DNA from: Roseibium limicola | Lineage (GTDB): Bacteria > Pseudomonadota > Alphaproteobacteria > Rhizobiales > Stappiaceae | NCBI RefSeq assembly: GCF_017313085.1 | Contig: NZ_JAFLNF010000002.1 | Span: 310,001-374,000, forward strand | Length of the DNA stretch: 64,000 nucleotides | Reading direction: 5' to 3' | Part shown: in pieces, positions 19,390-29,495 of the stretch | Position numbering within the stretch: position 1 is the first letter of the stretch | Layout: each line of letters starts with the position of its first letter | The notes under the pieces: generated by a model | The model's database searches: none | The model's input: only the letters and a program-made list of their open reading frames with translations | Told to the model about the DNA's origin: nothing | Made by a program: the position numbers and the translations under genes

Positions 19390-19573
19390 TGCTTCTGCCC
19401 CTCGCATGACTCCTATTCCGGAAGAACGACTGCGTCGCACATCTCCAGACCCAGGTATGACGATGATGATTTCCGGCTTTTGAACGCCGGCAACGATGGG
19501 GCCGTTACATATATTAGAAAGTGAGAAGTGAAAAAACGCAACCAACAAAGTTACGTATGGGAACTTGCATGAA

Positions 19574-20641
19574 TTAGACCGTGTGAGAGGCCAGCCTTAG
19601 CCACTCCCGCAAGCTCTGCCGCTTATGTCCCTTGAAGCCGCGCATCGGGTCAGCAGAAATCATCCCATTCAAGACGGCCTCCTGGGTCGATTCTGCCGCC
19701 GCCTTGAACAGAAGATCGATTTTGCCTTCAGTGATCATCTCGCGCGCGACAAAATCGCTCTCGGCAGCATGCGGTATTGTCTGTGCCGTTGAGAAGGCCA
19801 GCGCGATATCGCCGCTGCCATTGCCATAATAGGCCCCAAGCCGTGCGATGCCCGCACCGGCTCGTTTGGCCACGCGTTTCAGTTGGCGACTATCAAGTGG
19901 CACATCTGTCGCCAGAACGATGATCACCGATCCCCGTTCCACCGGCAGCCCATCGTTCGGCGCTTTCAGATCCTTTGGGTGAGGCTTGCGGCCATCAGGC
20001 AACATGAGATCGCCCGGGCGGCCAAAGTTTGCCAGGACCAGCGCTCCCAGCGTGAACTGGCCTCCAGCCAGCTCGAACACCCGTGAAGCGGTTCCTATGC
20101 CGCCCTTGAAGCCGAAAGCACTCATTCCGGCCCCGGCACCAACCCCGCCCTGCTCAAAGCTCTCCACAGCCAGCTCAAGCGCGCTTATGGCATCCTGCTC
20201 CGTCAGCGCCATCGCCTGAATGTCGCTGAGGTAACCGTCATTGCATTCCATCACCACCGGATTGACAGTGCCGGTGGATCGGCCAATCTCGGGGGACTCG
20301 GCAATCGCCCGACGGATCAACGCATTCACGCCGGTCCCGACCCCAAAGGTGTTGGTCAGAAGGATCGGCGTTTCCAGTGTGCCGAGTTCCTCGACCTGCA
20401 CCAGACCTGCGCTTTTGCCAAAGCCGTTGATCACCTCAACCGCAGCCGGCAGCTTGTCGTGAAAGAGATTTCCACCGTGCGGGCGAATGGCGGTAAACCC
20501 GGTGTTGAGGGTTTTGTCCTTGAGTGTGAAATGCCCGATGGTGACACCCGCTACATCTGCCAGGGTATTGCGAGTGCCCGGCGTCATATCTCCACACAAG
20601 AGACCAAAGTCGCGGGCTGTTGGCTGATGGATGGCCGTCAT
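19574..20641 (-). CDS. DmpA/P1-family aminopeptidase (peptidase S58)
   Basis: A 355-residue N-terminal-nucleophile hydrolase of the L-aminopeptidase D-Ala-esterase/amidase family. Such enzymes cut themselves before a serine, which then becomes the nucleophile. Here the sequence [15 protein letters not shown] offers Gly237-Ser238 as the cleavage site. The conserved segments [18 protein letters not shown] (start of the alpha chain) and [16 protein letters not shown] are present. No signal peptide, so cytoplasmic. The start at 20641 ([11 protein letters not shown]) lies in a longer open frame and has AAGGAAG upstream. Divergent from tyrS. Substrate (D-amino-acid, beta- or ordinary peptides) cannot be told from sequence. 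Confidence 0.9.
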   Translation of the reverse strand: MTAIHQPTARDFGLLCGDMTPGTRNTLADVAGVTIGHFTLKDKTLNTGFTAIRPHGGNLFHDKLPAAVEVINGFGKSAGLVQVEELGTLETPILLTNTFGVGTGVNALIRRAIAESPEIGRSTGTVNPVVMECNDGYLSDIQAMALTEQDAISALELAVESFEQGGVGAGAGMSAFGFKGGIGTASRVFELAGGQFTLGALVLANFGRPGDLMLPDGRKPHPKDLKAPNDGLPVERGSVIIVLATDVPLDSRQLKRVAKRAGAGIARLGAYYGNGSGDIALAFSTAQTIPHAAESDFVAREMITEGKIDLLFKAAAESTQEAVLNGMISADPMRGFKGHKRQSLREWLRLASHTV

Positions 20642-20822
20642 GCTGGAACACTTCCTTGCCGGACAAAAAACACGTCTGATGACGCTAACCCCGCAAAGGC
20701 TGCGATCTAAGCGGCTTTTTTGGCTTCCCCCCGTGAAATTTTGCAAAACATCCGATATAGCGAAGCCAACAGATTGCGACGCGGCTTCCGGCTGCGTCAC
20801 CGGGACGAGAAACGGGAAAACC

Positions 20823-22076
20823 ATGAGCGAGTACAAGTCCGAGTTTTTGAAGGTTCTGCAAGAGCGTGGGTTCCTGCACCAGCTCTCCGATGCCAAGGGC
20901 CTCGATGAGCTTTTGAACAAGGAAACGGTCACAGCCTACATCGGCTTCGACTGCACCGCGCCAAGTCTCCACGCCGGCTCGCTCGTCACCATCATGATGC
21001 TTTACTGGTTCCAGCAGAGCGGCCACCGTCCGATCGCCTTGATGGGCTCTGGCACCACCCGCGTCGGCGACCCGACCGGCAAGGATGAAAGCCGCAAGGT
21101 GCTCTCCGATGAGGTTATCGAGGAGAACAAGGCTGGCATCCGCAAGATCTTCGAAAAGCTGCTGACCTTTGGCGACGGCCCGACAGACGCTGTCATGCTG
21201 GACAACGCCGATTGGCTCTTGAAGCTGAACTACATGGACTTCCTGCGCGACATCGGGCGGCATTTTTCCGTCAACCAGATGGTTCAGCGCGATTCGGTCA
21301 AGCTGCGCCTGGAGCGAGAACAGCATCTCTCCTTCCTGGAGTTCAACTACATGCTGCTTCAGGGCTATGACTTCCTGGAAATCTATCAGCAGACCGGCTG
21401 TCGCCTGCAGATGGGCGGCTCCGACCAGTGGTCCAACATCCTCTCCGGCGTCGACCTCATCCGCCGCAAGGAAAGCGTTGACGCCTTTGCGCTGACCGCC
21501 CCGCTCCTGACCACCGCTTCCGGTGCCAAGATGGGCAAAACTGCAGCAGGTGCCGTCTGGCTCAACGAGGAACAGCTGTCCGCCTATGATTACTGGCAGT
21601 ACTGGCGCAACACGGAAGACGCCGATGTCGAGAAATTCCTCAAGCTCTTCACCGTGATGCCGCTGGACGAGATCAAGCGTCTGGCATCGCTGGAAGGCGC
21701 CGGCATCAACGAAGCCAAGAAAGTTCTGGCCACGGAAGCCACAGCCATGATCCATGGCCGGGAAAAAGCCGAAGCTGCCGCCGAGACTGCGCGCAAGGCT
21801 TTTGAGGAAGGCGAATCTGCCGAAGGCTTGCCGACGATCGAGGTCGCTCAGGCGGATCTGGATGTGGGACTTGGCATCCTCAACGCATTCGTCACTGCCG
21901 GGCTTTGCGCGTCCAACGGCGATGTCCGTCGCAACATGAAGGGCGGCGCCATCAAGGTGAACGACAAGGGCGAGCAGGATCACAATCGCGTCCTCACACT
22001 TTCCGACGTGACCGAAGATGGCATCATCAAGCTATCATTGGGCAAGAAAAAGCATGTTCTGGTGAAGCCGGTCTGA
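20823..22076 (+). CDS. tyrS: Tyrosyl-tRNA synthetase
   Basis: A 417-residue class I aminoacyl-tRNA synthetase. The HIGH motif appears as HAGS (50-53) and the KMSKS loop as KMGKT in [12 protein letters not shown]. Tyrosine-pocket segments [13 protein letters not shown] and [23 protein letters not shown] are intact. A C-terminal S4 RNA-binding domain ([17 protein letters not shown]) covers about 350-415. The open frame begins upstream, but the ATG at 20823 ([12 protein letters not shown]) fits the family length. A single-gene unit ended by its own terminator. Confidence 0.97.
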   Translation: MSEYKSEFLKVLQERGFLHQLSDAKGLDELLNKETVTAYIGFDCTAPSLHAGSLVTIMMLYWFQQSGHRPIALMGSGTTRVGDPTGKDESRKVLSDEVIEENKAGIRKIFEKLLTFGDGPTDAVMLDNADWLLKLNYMDFLRDIGRHFSVNQMVQRDSVKLRLEREQHLSFLEFNYMLLQGYDFLEIYQQTGCRLQMGGSDQWSNILSGVDLIRRKESVDAFALTAPLLTTASGAKMGKTAAGAVWLNEEQLSAYDYWQYWRNTEDADVEKFLKLFTVMPLDEIKRLASLEGAGINEAKKVLATEATAMIHGREKAEAAAETARKAFEEGESAEGLPTIEVAQADLDVGLGILNAFVTAGLCASNGDVRRNMKGGAIKVNDKGEQDHNRVLTLSDVTEDGIIKLSLGKKKHVLVKPV

Positions 22077-22104
22077 TCCGACGCTTTCATCTATCCTCGA
22101 CGCG

Positions 22105-22133
22105 AAAGGCCGGACATTTCCCGGCCTTTTTTC
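22105..22133 (+). terminator. Rho-independent terminator of tyrS
   Basis: A 9-bp stem AAAGGCCGG / CCGGCCTTT (22105-22113 with 22121-22129) followed by a T6 run, 28 bp after the tyrS stop. Confidence 0.9.
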
Positions 22134-22334
22134 TTGCCAGATCATCAGACCGAACAGCGAAGCAGATGAAAGCCACGCGATTTCCACGCTCACCGTACTC
22201 GGATCTTCACTATGCTTGTCCAGGATAACGAAGCTATGCGCTGAGGTTGGGAGGTGCTCAGAACACGGGCCGCTCCCCGCGCCGGGATAGCGATGAAGGG
22301 CCTAACCGGCTGTGCGAAGACTTACGCCTGACGA

Positions 22335-25300
22335 CTACTGCTGAAATTCGAAGATTTTGCGGAAAATCCCCGGAGCAATCGCCGAGAGCGGATTGACGCT
22401 CAAGAGCGGGTCGGACAAGGCGCCAGTCATCCGGTAAGTCACACCAATCAACCCTTCCTTGCTGGAGCCGCCAAGGGCAAAGCCCAGGATGGGGATTTTG
22501 GAGAAGATGTTGTTAAGCGCATAGATCGGGACGAAGGTCCCCGTCAGGTTGAGCGTGTTCTGCGACAGATCAATATCGCCTGCGACCGTTCCGCCGAAAA
22601 CCGCACCTTGGAGCGCGCCACGGGTAATCCGCAAGGTCTCACCGGTGCGGACGAAATCCAGCTCCAGCACATTGAACGAGGCTTCCGACCCATTGCCCCC
22701 GACAGGTGGCACCAGCTGGCCGGAGCGGACGGCAGGGCCCGTTTGCCAGGATCTGCGCTCACTGAGCTTTTTCAAAGCCGGATCTTCAGTGATCGACAGA
22801 TCCTTTACCCGAAAGCTGCCCGTCCAGTTGGTTTCATCCGTCATCGCGACCTGAAGCCGGCCCTGCCCGCCGCGCATCCGCTTGTAGATATCAAGGAACC
22901 GCAACACCGCCCCAACGTCGGAGAAATCCCCATCCGCTTCCCGGCCGATGCCATTGGCCGCCGGCTTGATCATCAAGGTGAACGGCGCCCGTCCATTAGC
23001 GAAACCCGTCATGTCCAGGGTCTGGATACCGGAAGAGCGATTGTCGATTTCAGCGGCGAAGCGTTCAATCTGACCGTTGAACCCGACGACCTTATCGAGG
23101 GAGACATGCAACATCAGCGTGTCAGGCTGATCAGTTGAGCTTACCCCGTCCTTTCCCTTCATCATCTGCTGCAGGAACCCACGGGCGTCAAAGGCGGCAC
23201 CAGACAGCCACACCTCGTAGTTATCGCGCCCGCGCAGTTTCACCGTCAGCGACGAAGAATCCCCCTCACGCAAGCGAAACCGTGTGAACTTGGCTTCCTG
23301 CAAATCGCCTGTCGGGCCCAACTCGATACTGCCAGCGACATCGACACCCTCGGACTGGAGTTTGAAATTCTCGATGCGAATCGCCTCAGCGCTTTCCTTA
23401 AGCACAAACGAGGCCGACGCGGGTACGCCCGCCGCCTTGCCCCAGCCGAGCGGCGAGAGTTTCAAGCGCGCCGTCAGAAGATCGATCTTGAACCGTTTGC
23501 CGCGTTCTCCCAGGTCCTCGAGGTTCAACTCCATCGGGCCTTCGATAAAGCTGGTCAGATCGATCCCGCGACTCTTCAACTCCTTGGCGTTGACGCTTAA
23601 GGCCACCCCCTGACGTGCCTTGACTTCAGACCCTTCCAGCGGAATGACCAAATCGATATCAGCGCGCAGACCATCCAGAAGTCCCTTGCCCATAATCGCG
23701 ACATGCGAAGGGTCGGCGTCCAGTTCGATATCGGCGTTCTTGATCTCATGCCCCTGGATCGGATGAGGCGAAGTGAAGTTCGTTGCGCTGGCAGAAGCCG
23801 TCCAGGCAACGTCTTTCATGTCGACCTTGTTCTCCAGTGGAAACTCGGCCTGAAAGCGAACTTCACCCTCGCCCGTGACCCCTTCAGACAACAATCTGGC
23901 CTTGTTCAAGATCTCGAACGGCTTGGAATTGAAGATTTCGCTGACAGGCCCAACGCCCCCGGTCAGTTTGATATCGATGAGCCCGACCTTGCCGCTGCGC
24001 AGAGGCAGATTGAGGATCTTGAAGGTTCCCTCGGGCACATCGACGCGAGTGGCCTCGGTCTCTCCCGTGCCTGCGATATAGCCATCAGACGCCTGCACCG
24101 TCAGTATCTCGTTGTGAACCTGAAGGGTTCCATCGACACCCAGAATATCGGGCACATCTCCGACCGGCGCCAGCCGTGCATCGCTGAAAGCCATCTCAAC
24201 CTGCAGATCATCTCCCGCCCAACCCGGATCCGGATCAGAGACATTGAAGGCCGGAGGTCGAATGGCCGCCTGAACGTTCAGATGATCGATCAGTCCGTCT
24301 TTCAGGCGTTCAACCGTCCATTTGCGCGCGGGCGGCACCAGGGTGATCGGCCAGACCTGCTTTGCCATGCCAACCGGCATGTTCTCAGCCTCCAGAGACA
24401 CGGCCAGATAGGGTCCGTCTGCAAGCAGATCCAATGTCGCGGACGCCATCGCACGTGCTTCCCCGGCGATCATCGAAGCCTGATCGACAAACAGGGTCCG
24501 GCTTTCCGTATCAAGCCTTGCATTGATCTTCAGCTGATCCAGCATCACCGGCTCGATTGGGATGTCAGCCGATCCGAACTGCGGATAGTCCGAAAACAGA
24601 TCGATACTCCAGATGCTGTCGCCATCGGCAGGCGGCTCCACCCGGCCCGTCAGGAAAATGCGGGTGTTGCCCTGAATGATATGAGAACGTTTGAGCACAG
24701 CCCCTGTCTGATTGCGACTCCAGGCAAGCTCGACAGCAGCATCGTCAAAGCGAACGGAGGTTCGCCCAAGCCGAAACCACCCCTTGTTGACACGCCCCAC
24801 CGCTCCGGCAGCCTGGAACGCCCCCTTCGGGTCAAATTGCGCCAGGAACTCCGCTGACATGGGCAGGCCAAGCCCCTTGCCGTGTTGAATTTCCTTATCC
24901 GGGTTCAACAGGTCGCCAATTGTGATGTCGCGGAATTTGACTCCGAACTGGCTGCCGAGGCCAGGCGAATCCGCCGTTTTCGAAACACCCGGCACCCGGT
25001 CAAACCGCATTTCCCACGGTCCGAACCGCCCGGTAATCCGGGCCTGACCGGTCAGCCGACCGCTAAAGTCGCGGGTCATCGTCGCGTCAATGCCGGTGAA
25101 GCTGCGTGCCAAGGCACCGGTCGTCTTGAAGGCGGCATTGGAAATGCTCACCATCGCCAGATTGCGTTTGGAAAACTGCAGGTCGATCACATCTGTGATC
25201 CGGCTGATGGCTTCCATCAGCCCGGCCATAGGCGGCAACTCCTTCTCGCCGCTGTCGGATACACCCAGGACCACGGTCGGGCGTTCCAGCTCAAGCGAAG

Positions 25301-25793
25301 CGAAATGCAACTTGCCGCCCAGAAGCGCCTTGCCATCGATAGGCGCCTGTACCCGTGGAAGGATAACCTCGACAGGCACATCACCATCCAACTGCAGCCG
25401 CGCATCGTTCAGGACGACACGAACCCCAGCCTTGGCTGAAAGATCAAAGGAGGCATTGACGATGCTGAGTTTGGCCGGACCGATACTGGCGCGCTCGGCC
25501 ACCCACTTGGCGAGATAAGGCACATGCACCGGGCCGGAGGCATAAAGCACTGCAAACACCGCAGCGACGGTCAGAAAGAAAACGAGCAGGCAAATCCCGA
25601 ACGTGCGGAATGGACGACGGCGGTGACCTGAATTCACCCCCTGCTTTTCCTGTTCCGAGGCATCTTGGCGGGCATCAGCAGTCACAGACGGATTGTTTTG
25701 ACCATCTACGCCCGCACTCGTACCTGACGCGGCGTCGTCGCCCTCGCCCTTTTCTTCCAATTCGCCGCGCTCGTCCTGCGGTTGCTGATCCAT
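22335..25793 (-). CDS. Large AsmA/YhdP-like envelope protein (DUF3971/AsmA_2 type)
   Basis: An 1152-residue protein with a charged cytoplasmic N-terminus (1-60), a single membrane anchor (about 64-87, FGICLLVFFLTVAAVFAVLY) and a very long periplasmic part made of repeating beta-strands. The beta-rich repeats with LDGxx, FKDITIGDLL and GTVAGDIDLSQNTLNLTGTFVP near the C-terminus match the AsmA_2/DUF3971 family. Members such as YhdP and TamB are bridge-like proteins implicated in moving phospholipid across the envelope; that role here is inference. It ends in IAPGIFRKIFEFQQ. Transcribed alone, divergent from bcp. Confidence 0.85.
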   Translation of the reverse strand: MDQQPQDERGELEEKGEGDDAASGTSAGVDGQNNPSVTADARQDASEQEKQGVNSGHRRRPFRTFGICLLVFFLTVAAVFAVLYASGPVHVPYLAKWVAERASIGPAKLSIVNASFDLSAKAGVRVVLNDARLQLDGDVPVEVILPRVQAPIDGKALLGGKLHFASLELERPTVVLGVSDSGEKELPPMAGLMEAISRITDVIDLQFSKRNLAMVSISNAAFKTTGALARSFTGIDATMTRDFSGRLTGQARITGRFGPWEMRFDRVPGVSKTADSPGLGSQFGVKFRDITIGDLLNPDKEIQHGKGLGLPMSAEFLAQFDPKGAFQAAGAVGRVNKGWFRLGRTSVRFDDAAVELAWSRNQTGAVLKRSHIIQGNTRIFLTGRVEPPADGDSIWSIDLFSDYPQFGSADIPIEPVMLDQLKINARLDTESRTLFVDQASMIAGEARAMASATLDLLADGPYLAVSLEAENMPVGMAKQVWPITLVPPARKWTVERLKDGLIDHLNVQAAIRPPAFNVSDPDPGWAGDDLQVEMAFSDARLAPVGDVPDILGVDGTLQVHNEILTVQASDGYIAGTGETEATRVDVPEGTFKILNLPLRSGKVGLIDIKLTGGVGPVSEIFNSKPFEILNKARLLSEGVTGEGEVRFQAEFPLENKVDMKDVAWTASASATNFTSPHPIQGHEIKNADIELDADPSHVAIMGKGLLDGLRADIDLVIPLEGSEVKARQGVALSVNAKELKSRGIDLTSFIEGPMELNLEDLGERGKRFKIDLLTARLKLSPLGWGKAAGVPASASFVLKESAEAIRIENFKLQSEGVDVAGSIELGPTGDLQEAKFTRFRLREGDSSSLTVKLRGRDNYEVWLSGAAFDARGFLQQMMKGKDGVSSTDQPDTLMLHVSLDKVVGFNGQIERFAAEIDNRSSGIQTLDMTGFANGRAPFTLMIKPAANGIGREADGDFSDVGAVLRFLDIYKRMRGGQGRLQVAMTDETNWTGSFRVKDLSITEDPALKKLSERRSWQTGPAVRSGQLVPPVGGNGSEASFNVLELDFVRTGETLRITRGALQGAVFGGTVAGDIDLSQNTLNLTGTFVPIYALNNIFSKIPILGFALGGSSKEGLIGVTYRMTGALSDPLLSVNPLSAIAPGIFRKIFEFQQ

Positions 25794-25996
25794 TCCGTTC
25801 GAAGTCCGCCTGAGACCGTCATCACATTGCGGGCAAGCCCGTGTGCCCGATTTGATTATAGTGCCCTTCAGAGCCGGTTGATTCGACCAGCCCCGAAAAT
25901 GTTAGCTGCACAATACCCCAAGGGATTGAAAAACCCGAAAATATCAGCAGTTACTCCCAGTCTTTAATGCGCCTACTGTGACAGAAGGAAGGCAAG

Positions 25997-26464
25997 ATGA
26001 GCGTTCTCGAAGAAGGCAGCACACTGCCCCCATTTTCCATCGAAACAGACGGCGGTGGCCAGATCGTGGCAGAAGATCTGCATGGTTCGCCTGCGGTGAT
26101 TTATTTCTACCCGAAGGACAACACCCCCGGCTGTACGAAGGAAGCAATCGCTTTCACCGAAAAGGCCGAGGAATTTGCCAAGCTCGGTGTTAGGGTCATC
26201 GGAATCTCGCCCGACAGTCCAGCCAAGCACGACAAATTTATCGCCAAGTATGAGTTGAACTTGACCCTTGGCGCCGACCCCGAGCATGAAGTGGCCGAAG
26301 CCTTCGGTGTCTGGGTGGAAAAATCCATGTACGGCCGGAAATACATGGGCGTCGAACGCTCCACCTTCCTCGTGGACGCAACGGGAAAGATCGCCAAGGT
26401 CTGGCCGAAGGTAAAAGTTGCCGGCCACGCGGAAGAGGTGCTGGAAGCTGCAAGCCAACTCTAG
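25997..26464 (+). CDS. bcp: Thiol peroxidase, BCP/PrxQ family
   Basis: A 155-residue peroxiredoxin that reduces hydrogen and organic peroxides. The peroxidatic Cys46 lies in the motif YPKDNTPGCTKEAI. The resolving cysteine found five residues later in E. coli BCP is replaced by isoleucine (Ile51), and no other cysteine exists in the protein. It should therefore work as a 1-Cys enzyme needing an outside thiol. The ATG at 25997 is preceded by GAAGGAAGG. It is divergent from the AsmA-like gene and single. Confidence 0.95.
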   Translation: MSVLEEGSTLPPFSIETDGGGQIVAEDLHGSPAVIYFYPKDNTPGCTKEAIAFTEKAEEFAKLGVRVIGISPDSPAKHDKFIAKYELNLTLGADPEHEVAEAFGVWVEKSMYGRKYMGVERSTFLVDATGKIAKVWPKVKVAGHAEEVLEAASQL

Positions 26465-26771
26465 GTGCGACACCAACGAACCGGGGAGCTGCCGAGCTCT
26501 CCGGCACGACCCATTGCCTGCCAGAATGACGGCTTCGGCAGTGGATTTCCACCAGCGCGCACGTTACCTGACAGAATCGGCGAAATCACTCAACAAGCTT
26601 AACCATGGCGCGCAGACCATCAAAGCACTGCGGTTTCTCAACAATGAACCACTAACCCTGTAAATCTTTCTGACAACAAACTTTATTCCCCACATGGCCG
26701 CATTGCAGGCGTTCCGGTACGGATTTTATTAACCTTAATCGCCTCTACTCGGCTCATGAACTCGTGTCCTT
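26465..26771. other. Intergenic region between bcp and the M23 gene
   Basis: About 300 bp; it contains an open stretch of 45 codons (26526-26663) without a ribosome site that I do not call, and an AT-rich block with TTATTAACCTTAAT near 26728 that may form part of the promoter of the next gene. Confidence 0.4.
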
Positions 26772-28148
26772 ATGCTGAGTGACCAATTGACGATGTATCG
26801 CGCCCAACGCAACTCCACCTCAACTGCCAGGACGCCGGCAGAAACCTTCCGTACGGAGCACATGGAAAGCCTCAAGGGCTCCGTGTTCAACCGCACCAAG
26901 TGGGGCATCATCTTCGCGGGAACCCTGGCTTGCACTGCCCTGCTCTATGCTGGCGTCGTCGGTGTCACGTCGATGCGTGAAGACCTCGTGTCCAGCGCCA
27001 ACCAGCAACGCGATCAGCTCGAACAATCCTATGAGGAACGCATATATCAACTGCGATCGGAAGTTGACCGGCTGACCAGTCGTCAAGCACTGACCCAGGC
27101 CAACCTCGATGAACAGATGTCCATGCTGCTACGTCGCCAGCAGAGCCTGCAAGCGCGTCACTCACTGGTTTCAGAATTGGTAGAACGCGCCGAGCGCTCT
27201 GGTCTGCCGCTTGCGATCACCACACCAATGCCGTCCCGCAAGCCTGATATCGATCAGGCAGCAGCAACCGGCAAGCCGGACCACTTGCTGGCAATCGGTG
27301 GTGAATCAGAACCGATTGATGATCCCTTTGCTGCGCTCGGCCTGCGCGGATCGTCCAATGCCTTGCCTCTTTCAGAGACACGAGCCGACCCCGTTGCAAG
27401 CCCCTCGCTGGCCAAGCCAGAGAAGACACGCGAAGAAAAGGCCGCTTTGAACCGCTTGCGCTCTGATCTCAGCGCCATGGACATCGAAAGCTCAGCTGCA
27501 CTGGAAGCCATTGCAATGGCTGCAAAAAGTCAGCTTGATGATTTGCTTGATACAACCCGGCCGCTGGGCATGACCATGGCGTCCGCGCGTCAACTCGCCT
27601 CGCGTGATGACAGCGAGACTCTCGCTGTTGGCGGTCCCTATGAGCCCATTTTGGGAACCGGCTTTGCCTTTCGCGCCGCCCAGGCGGAAAGTGCTTTGAA
27701 TGAACTCGACATGGTCAAAAGCGCTGTGCGCAGCCTGCCTCTGACAACCCCGGCCCGTGGCGCAAGGCTCTCCAGCCAGTTCGGACCGCGCATGGATCCC
27801 TTCCTCGGCACCATTGCCATGCACACTGGCATGGACTTCATGGCCCCACGTGGTACTTCCGTCCACGCAGCCGGCCCTGGTGTCGTGATCAAGGCCGGTC
27901 GCAACGGCGGTTATGGCAATATGGTCGCCATCCGTCATGCCAATGGCCTTGTGACCCGCTACGCCCATCTCAGCCGCATTCTGGTGAACAAGGGGGAGCG
28001 CACAACCTCGGGACAGATCATCGGCCAGGTCGGCAGCACAGGCCGCTCCACCGGTCCGCACCTTCACTATGAAGTTCGGCTGAACGGCAAGCCGATCGAC
28101 CCAAGCACTTATGTGCGAGCTGGCAAGGCGCTCTCCCGTTATCTCTGA
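26772..28148 (+). CDS. M23 family metallopeptidase (LytM/EnvC-like)
   Basis: A 458-residue membrane-anchored cell-wall hydrolase or activator. It has a short cytoplasmic tail, one transmembrane helix (about 43-65), a coiled coil (about 70-145, ending ARHSLVSELVERAERSG), a Pro/Ser linker, and a C-terminal LytM domain. The zinc ligands are intact: HTGMDF (His and Asp) and the HLHYEV motif (His), plus the second histidine in YAHLSRI. With all ligands kept it is probably an active DD-endopeptidase on periplasmic peptidoglycan. The start is uncertain: ATGs at 26772 and 26793 both lack a strong ribosome site. It ends at a terminator shared with prfB. Confidence 0.9.
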   Translation: MLSDQLTMYRAQRNSTSTARTPAETFRTEHMESLKGSVFNRTKWGIIFAGTLACTALLYAGVVGVTSMREDLVSSANQQRDQLEQSYEERIYQLRSEVDRLTSRQALTQANLDEQMSMLLRRQQSLQARHSLVSELVERAERSGLPLAITTPMPSRKPDIDQAAATGKPDHLLAIGGESEPIDDPFAALGLRGSSNALPLSETRADPVASPSLAKPEKTREEKAALNRLRSDLSAMDIESSAALEAIAMAAKSQLDDLLDTTRPLGMTMASARQLASRDDSETLAVGGPYEPILGTGFAFRAAQAESALNELDMVKSAVRSLPLTTPARGARLSSQFGPRMDPFLGTIAMHTGMDFMAPRGTSVHAAGPGVVIKAGRNGGYGNMVAIRHANGLVTRYAHLSRILVNKGERTTSGQIIGQVGSTGRSTGPHLHYEVRLNGKPIDPSTYVRAGKALSRYL

Positions 28149-28164
28149 TCACTGCGCTGAAAAT

Positions 28165-28199
28165 ACAAAAACGCCCGGAAATTTCCGGGCGTTTTGTGT
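28165..28199. terminator. Bidirectional terminator between M23 gene and prfB
   Basis: An almost perfect palindrome (AAAACGCCCGGAAA / TTTCCGGGCGTTTT) with A/T runs on both flanks, set between the convergent stops at 28148 and 28223. Confidence 0.88.
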
Positions 28200-28222
28200 T
28201 GCACAGCACTAATGCTGTCTGG

Positions 28223-29354
28223 TTACTCTGCGTCGGAGATTTCGACGTCATCGCCACCAAAGACTCGCTGCGCAAGAGCAGCTTCCATGAAGGCGTCCAG
28301 ATCGCCATCAAGGACATCGGACGGTGACGTGCTTTCAACACCTGTCCGCAGATCCTTCACCAGCTGATACGGCTGCAGCACATAAGAGCGAATCTGGTGC
28401 CCCCAACCGATATCGGTCTTGGACGCCTGCTCCTTATTCGCATCTTCCTCGCGCTTCTTCAGCTCCGCCTCATAGAGACGGGCCTTCAGCATGGACCAGG
28501 CAGTCGCCCGGTTTTTGTGCTGCGAACGCTCAGACTGACACTGCACCACGATTCCAGTCGGCTGGTGCGTGATACGCACGGCAGAATCGGTCGTGTTGAC
28601 GTGCTGTCCACCTGCACCAGAGGCGCGGTAGGTGTCGATACGGCAGTCGCTTTCATTGATGTCGATCTCGATCGAATCATCAACCACCGGATAGACCCAC
28701 GCGCTGGAGAAGCTGGTATGCCGCCGCGCCTGGCTGTCATAAGGCGAGATGCGAACGAGGCGATGCACGCCCGATTCCGTCTTCAGCCAGCCATAGGCGT
28801 TCTCGCCCTTGATCTGCAGAGTTGCCGACTTGATTCCGGCTTCTTCACCGTCATGATATTCCAGCAAATCAACCTTGAAGCCGCGCTTTTCCGCCCACCG
28901 GCGGTACATGCGCAACATCATGGAGGCCCAGTCCTGGCTCTCGGTGCCCCCTGCCCCGGAATTGATTTCCAGGTAGGTGTCATTGGCGTCGGCCTCACCG
29001 GACAGGAGCGAATTCAGCTGCAGCTGGTGCACCTTGATCTTGAGGCCTTTGAGAGCCTCTTCCGCGTCGGTGATAACCGATTGATCGCTCTCCATCTCAC
29101 CCATCTCAATGAGTTCGATGTTGTCTGAGAGGTCCTGCTCAAGCGCGCGCACACCACTGACGCCATCGTCAAGCTGCTGACGCTCCCGCATCATTTTCTG
29201 GGCTTTTGTCGGATCATTCCACAGCTCCGGATCTTCCGAAGCTGCGTTGAGTTCATCTAGTCTGACGAGGGCCTGATCCCAGTCAAAGATGCCTCCTCAA
29301 CAGGCTTATGGCCTGCTTGATTTCATCGACGATGCCTTCCATTTCGGCGCGCAT
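28223..29354 (-). CDS. prfB: Peptide chain release factor 2, with programmed +1 frameshift
   Basis: Release factor for UGA and UAA stops. The first frame starts with ATG at 29354 (GAGG upstream) and runs 23 codons to an in-frame TGA at 29283-29285. The context is the classic frameshift site: AGGAGG (29292-29297), CAT, CTT TGA C. Slipping +1 at CTT continues into [16 protein letters not shown] and gives a 376-residue protein. GGQ (248-250) for peptidyl-tRNA hydrolysis is present; the stop-codon recognition tripeptide reads SPY (203-205) rather than SPF. Annotation from 29194 alone would lose the N-terminus. A hairpin with T run sits 22 bp upstream (see terminator). Confidence 0.97.
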
Positions 29355-29375
29355 CGGATACCTCGCTTATTTGTG

Positions 29376-29413
29376 TGAAAAAGCCCGGCCAGGTCGCTCG
29401 ACGTGGCCGGGCT
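29376..29413 (-). terminator. Hairpin terminator/attenuator between mrcA and prfB
   Basis: A 10-bp perfect stem AGCCCGGCCA / TGGCCGGGCT (29382-29391 with 29404-29413) followed on the minus strand by T5. It ends the mrcA transcript, but since prfB begins only 22 bp further there is little room for a separate promoter after it. Confidence 0.8.
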
Positions 29414-29495
29414 GAAATCGGTGCGGGACATTAGCCCCGGTCCCTTGCGTTGTAAACCGCATGAGCGCCAATGCAAGCCGACAGGAAAACAGTCT

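Noticed and set aside
26526..26663. 45-codon ORF after bcp with plausible composition
   Set aside because: No ribosome site upstream, no recognisable family and no operon context.
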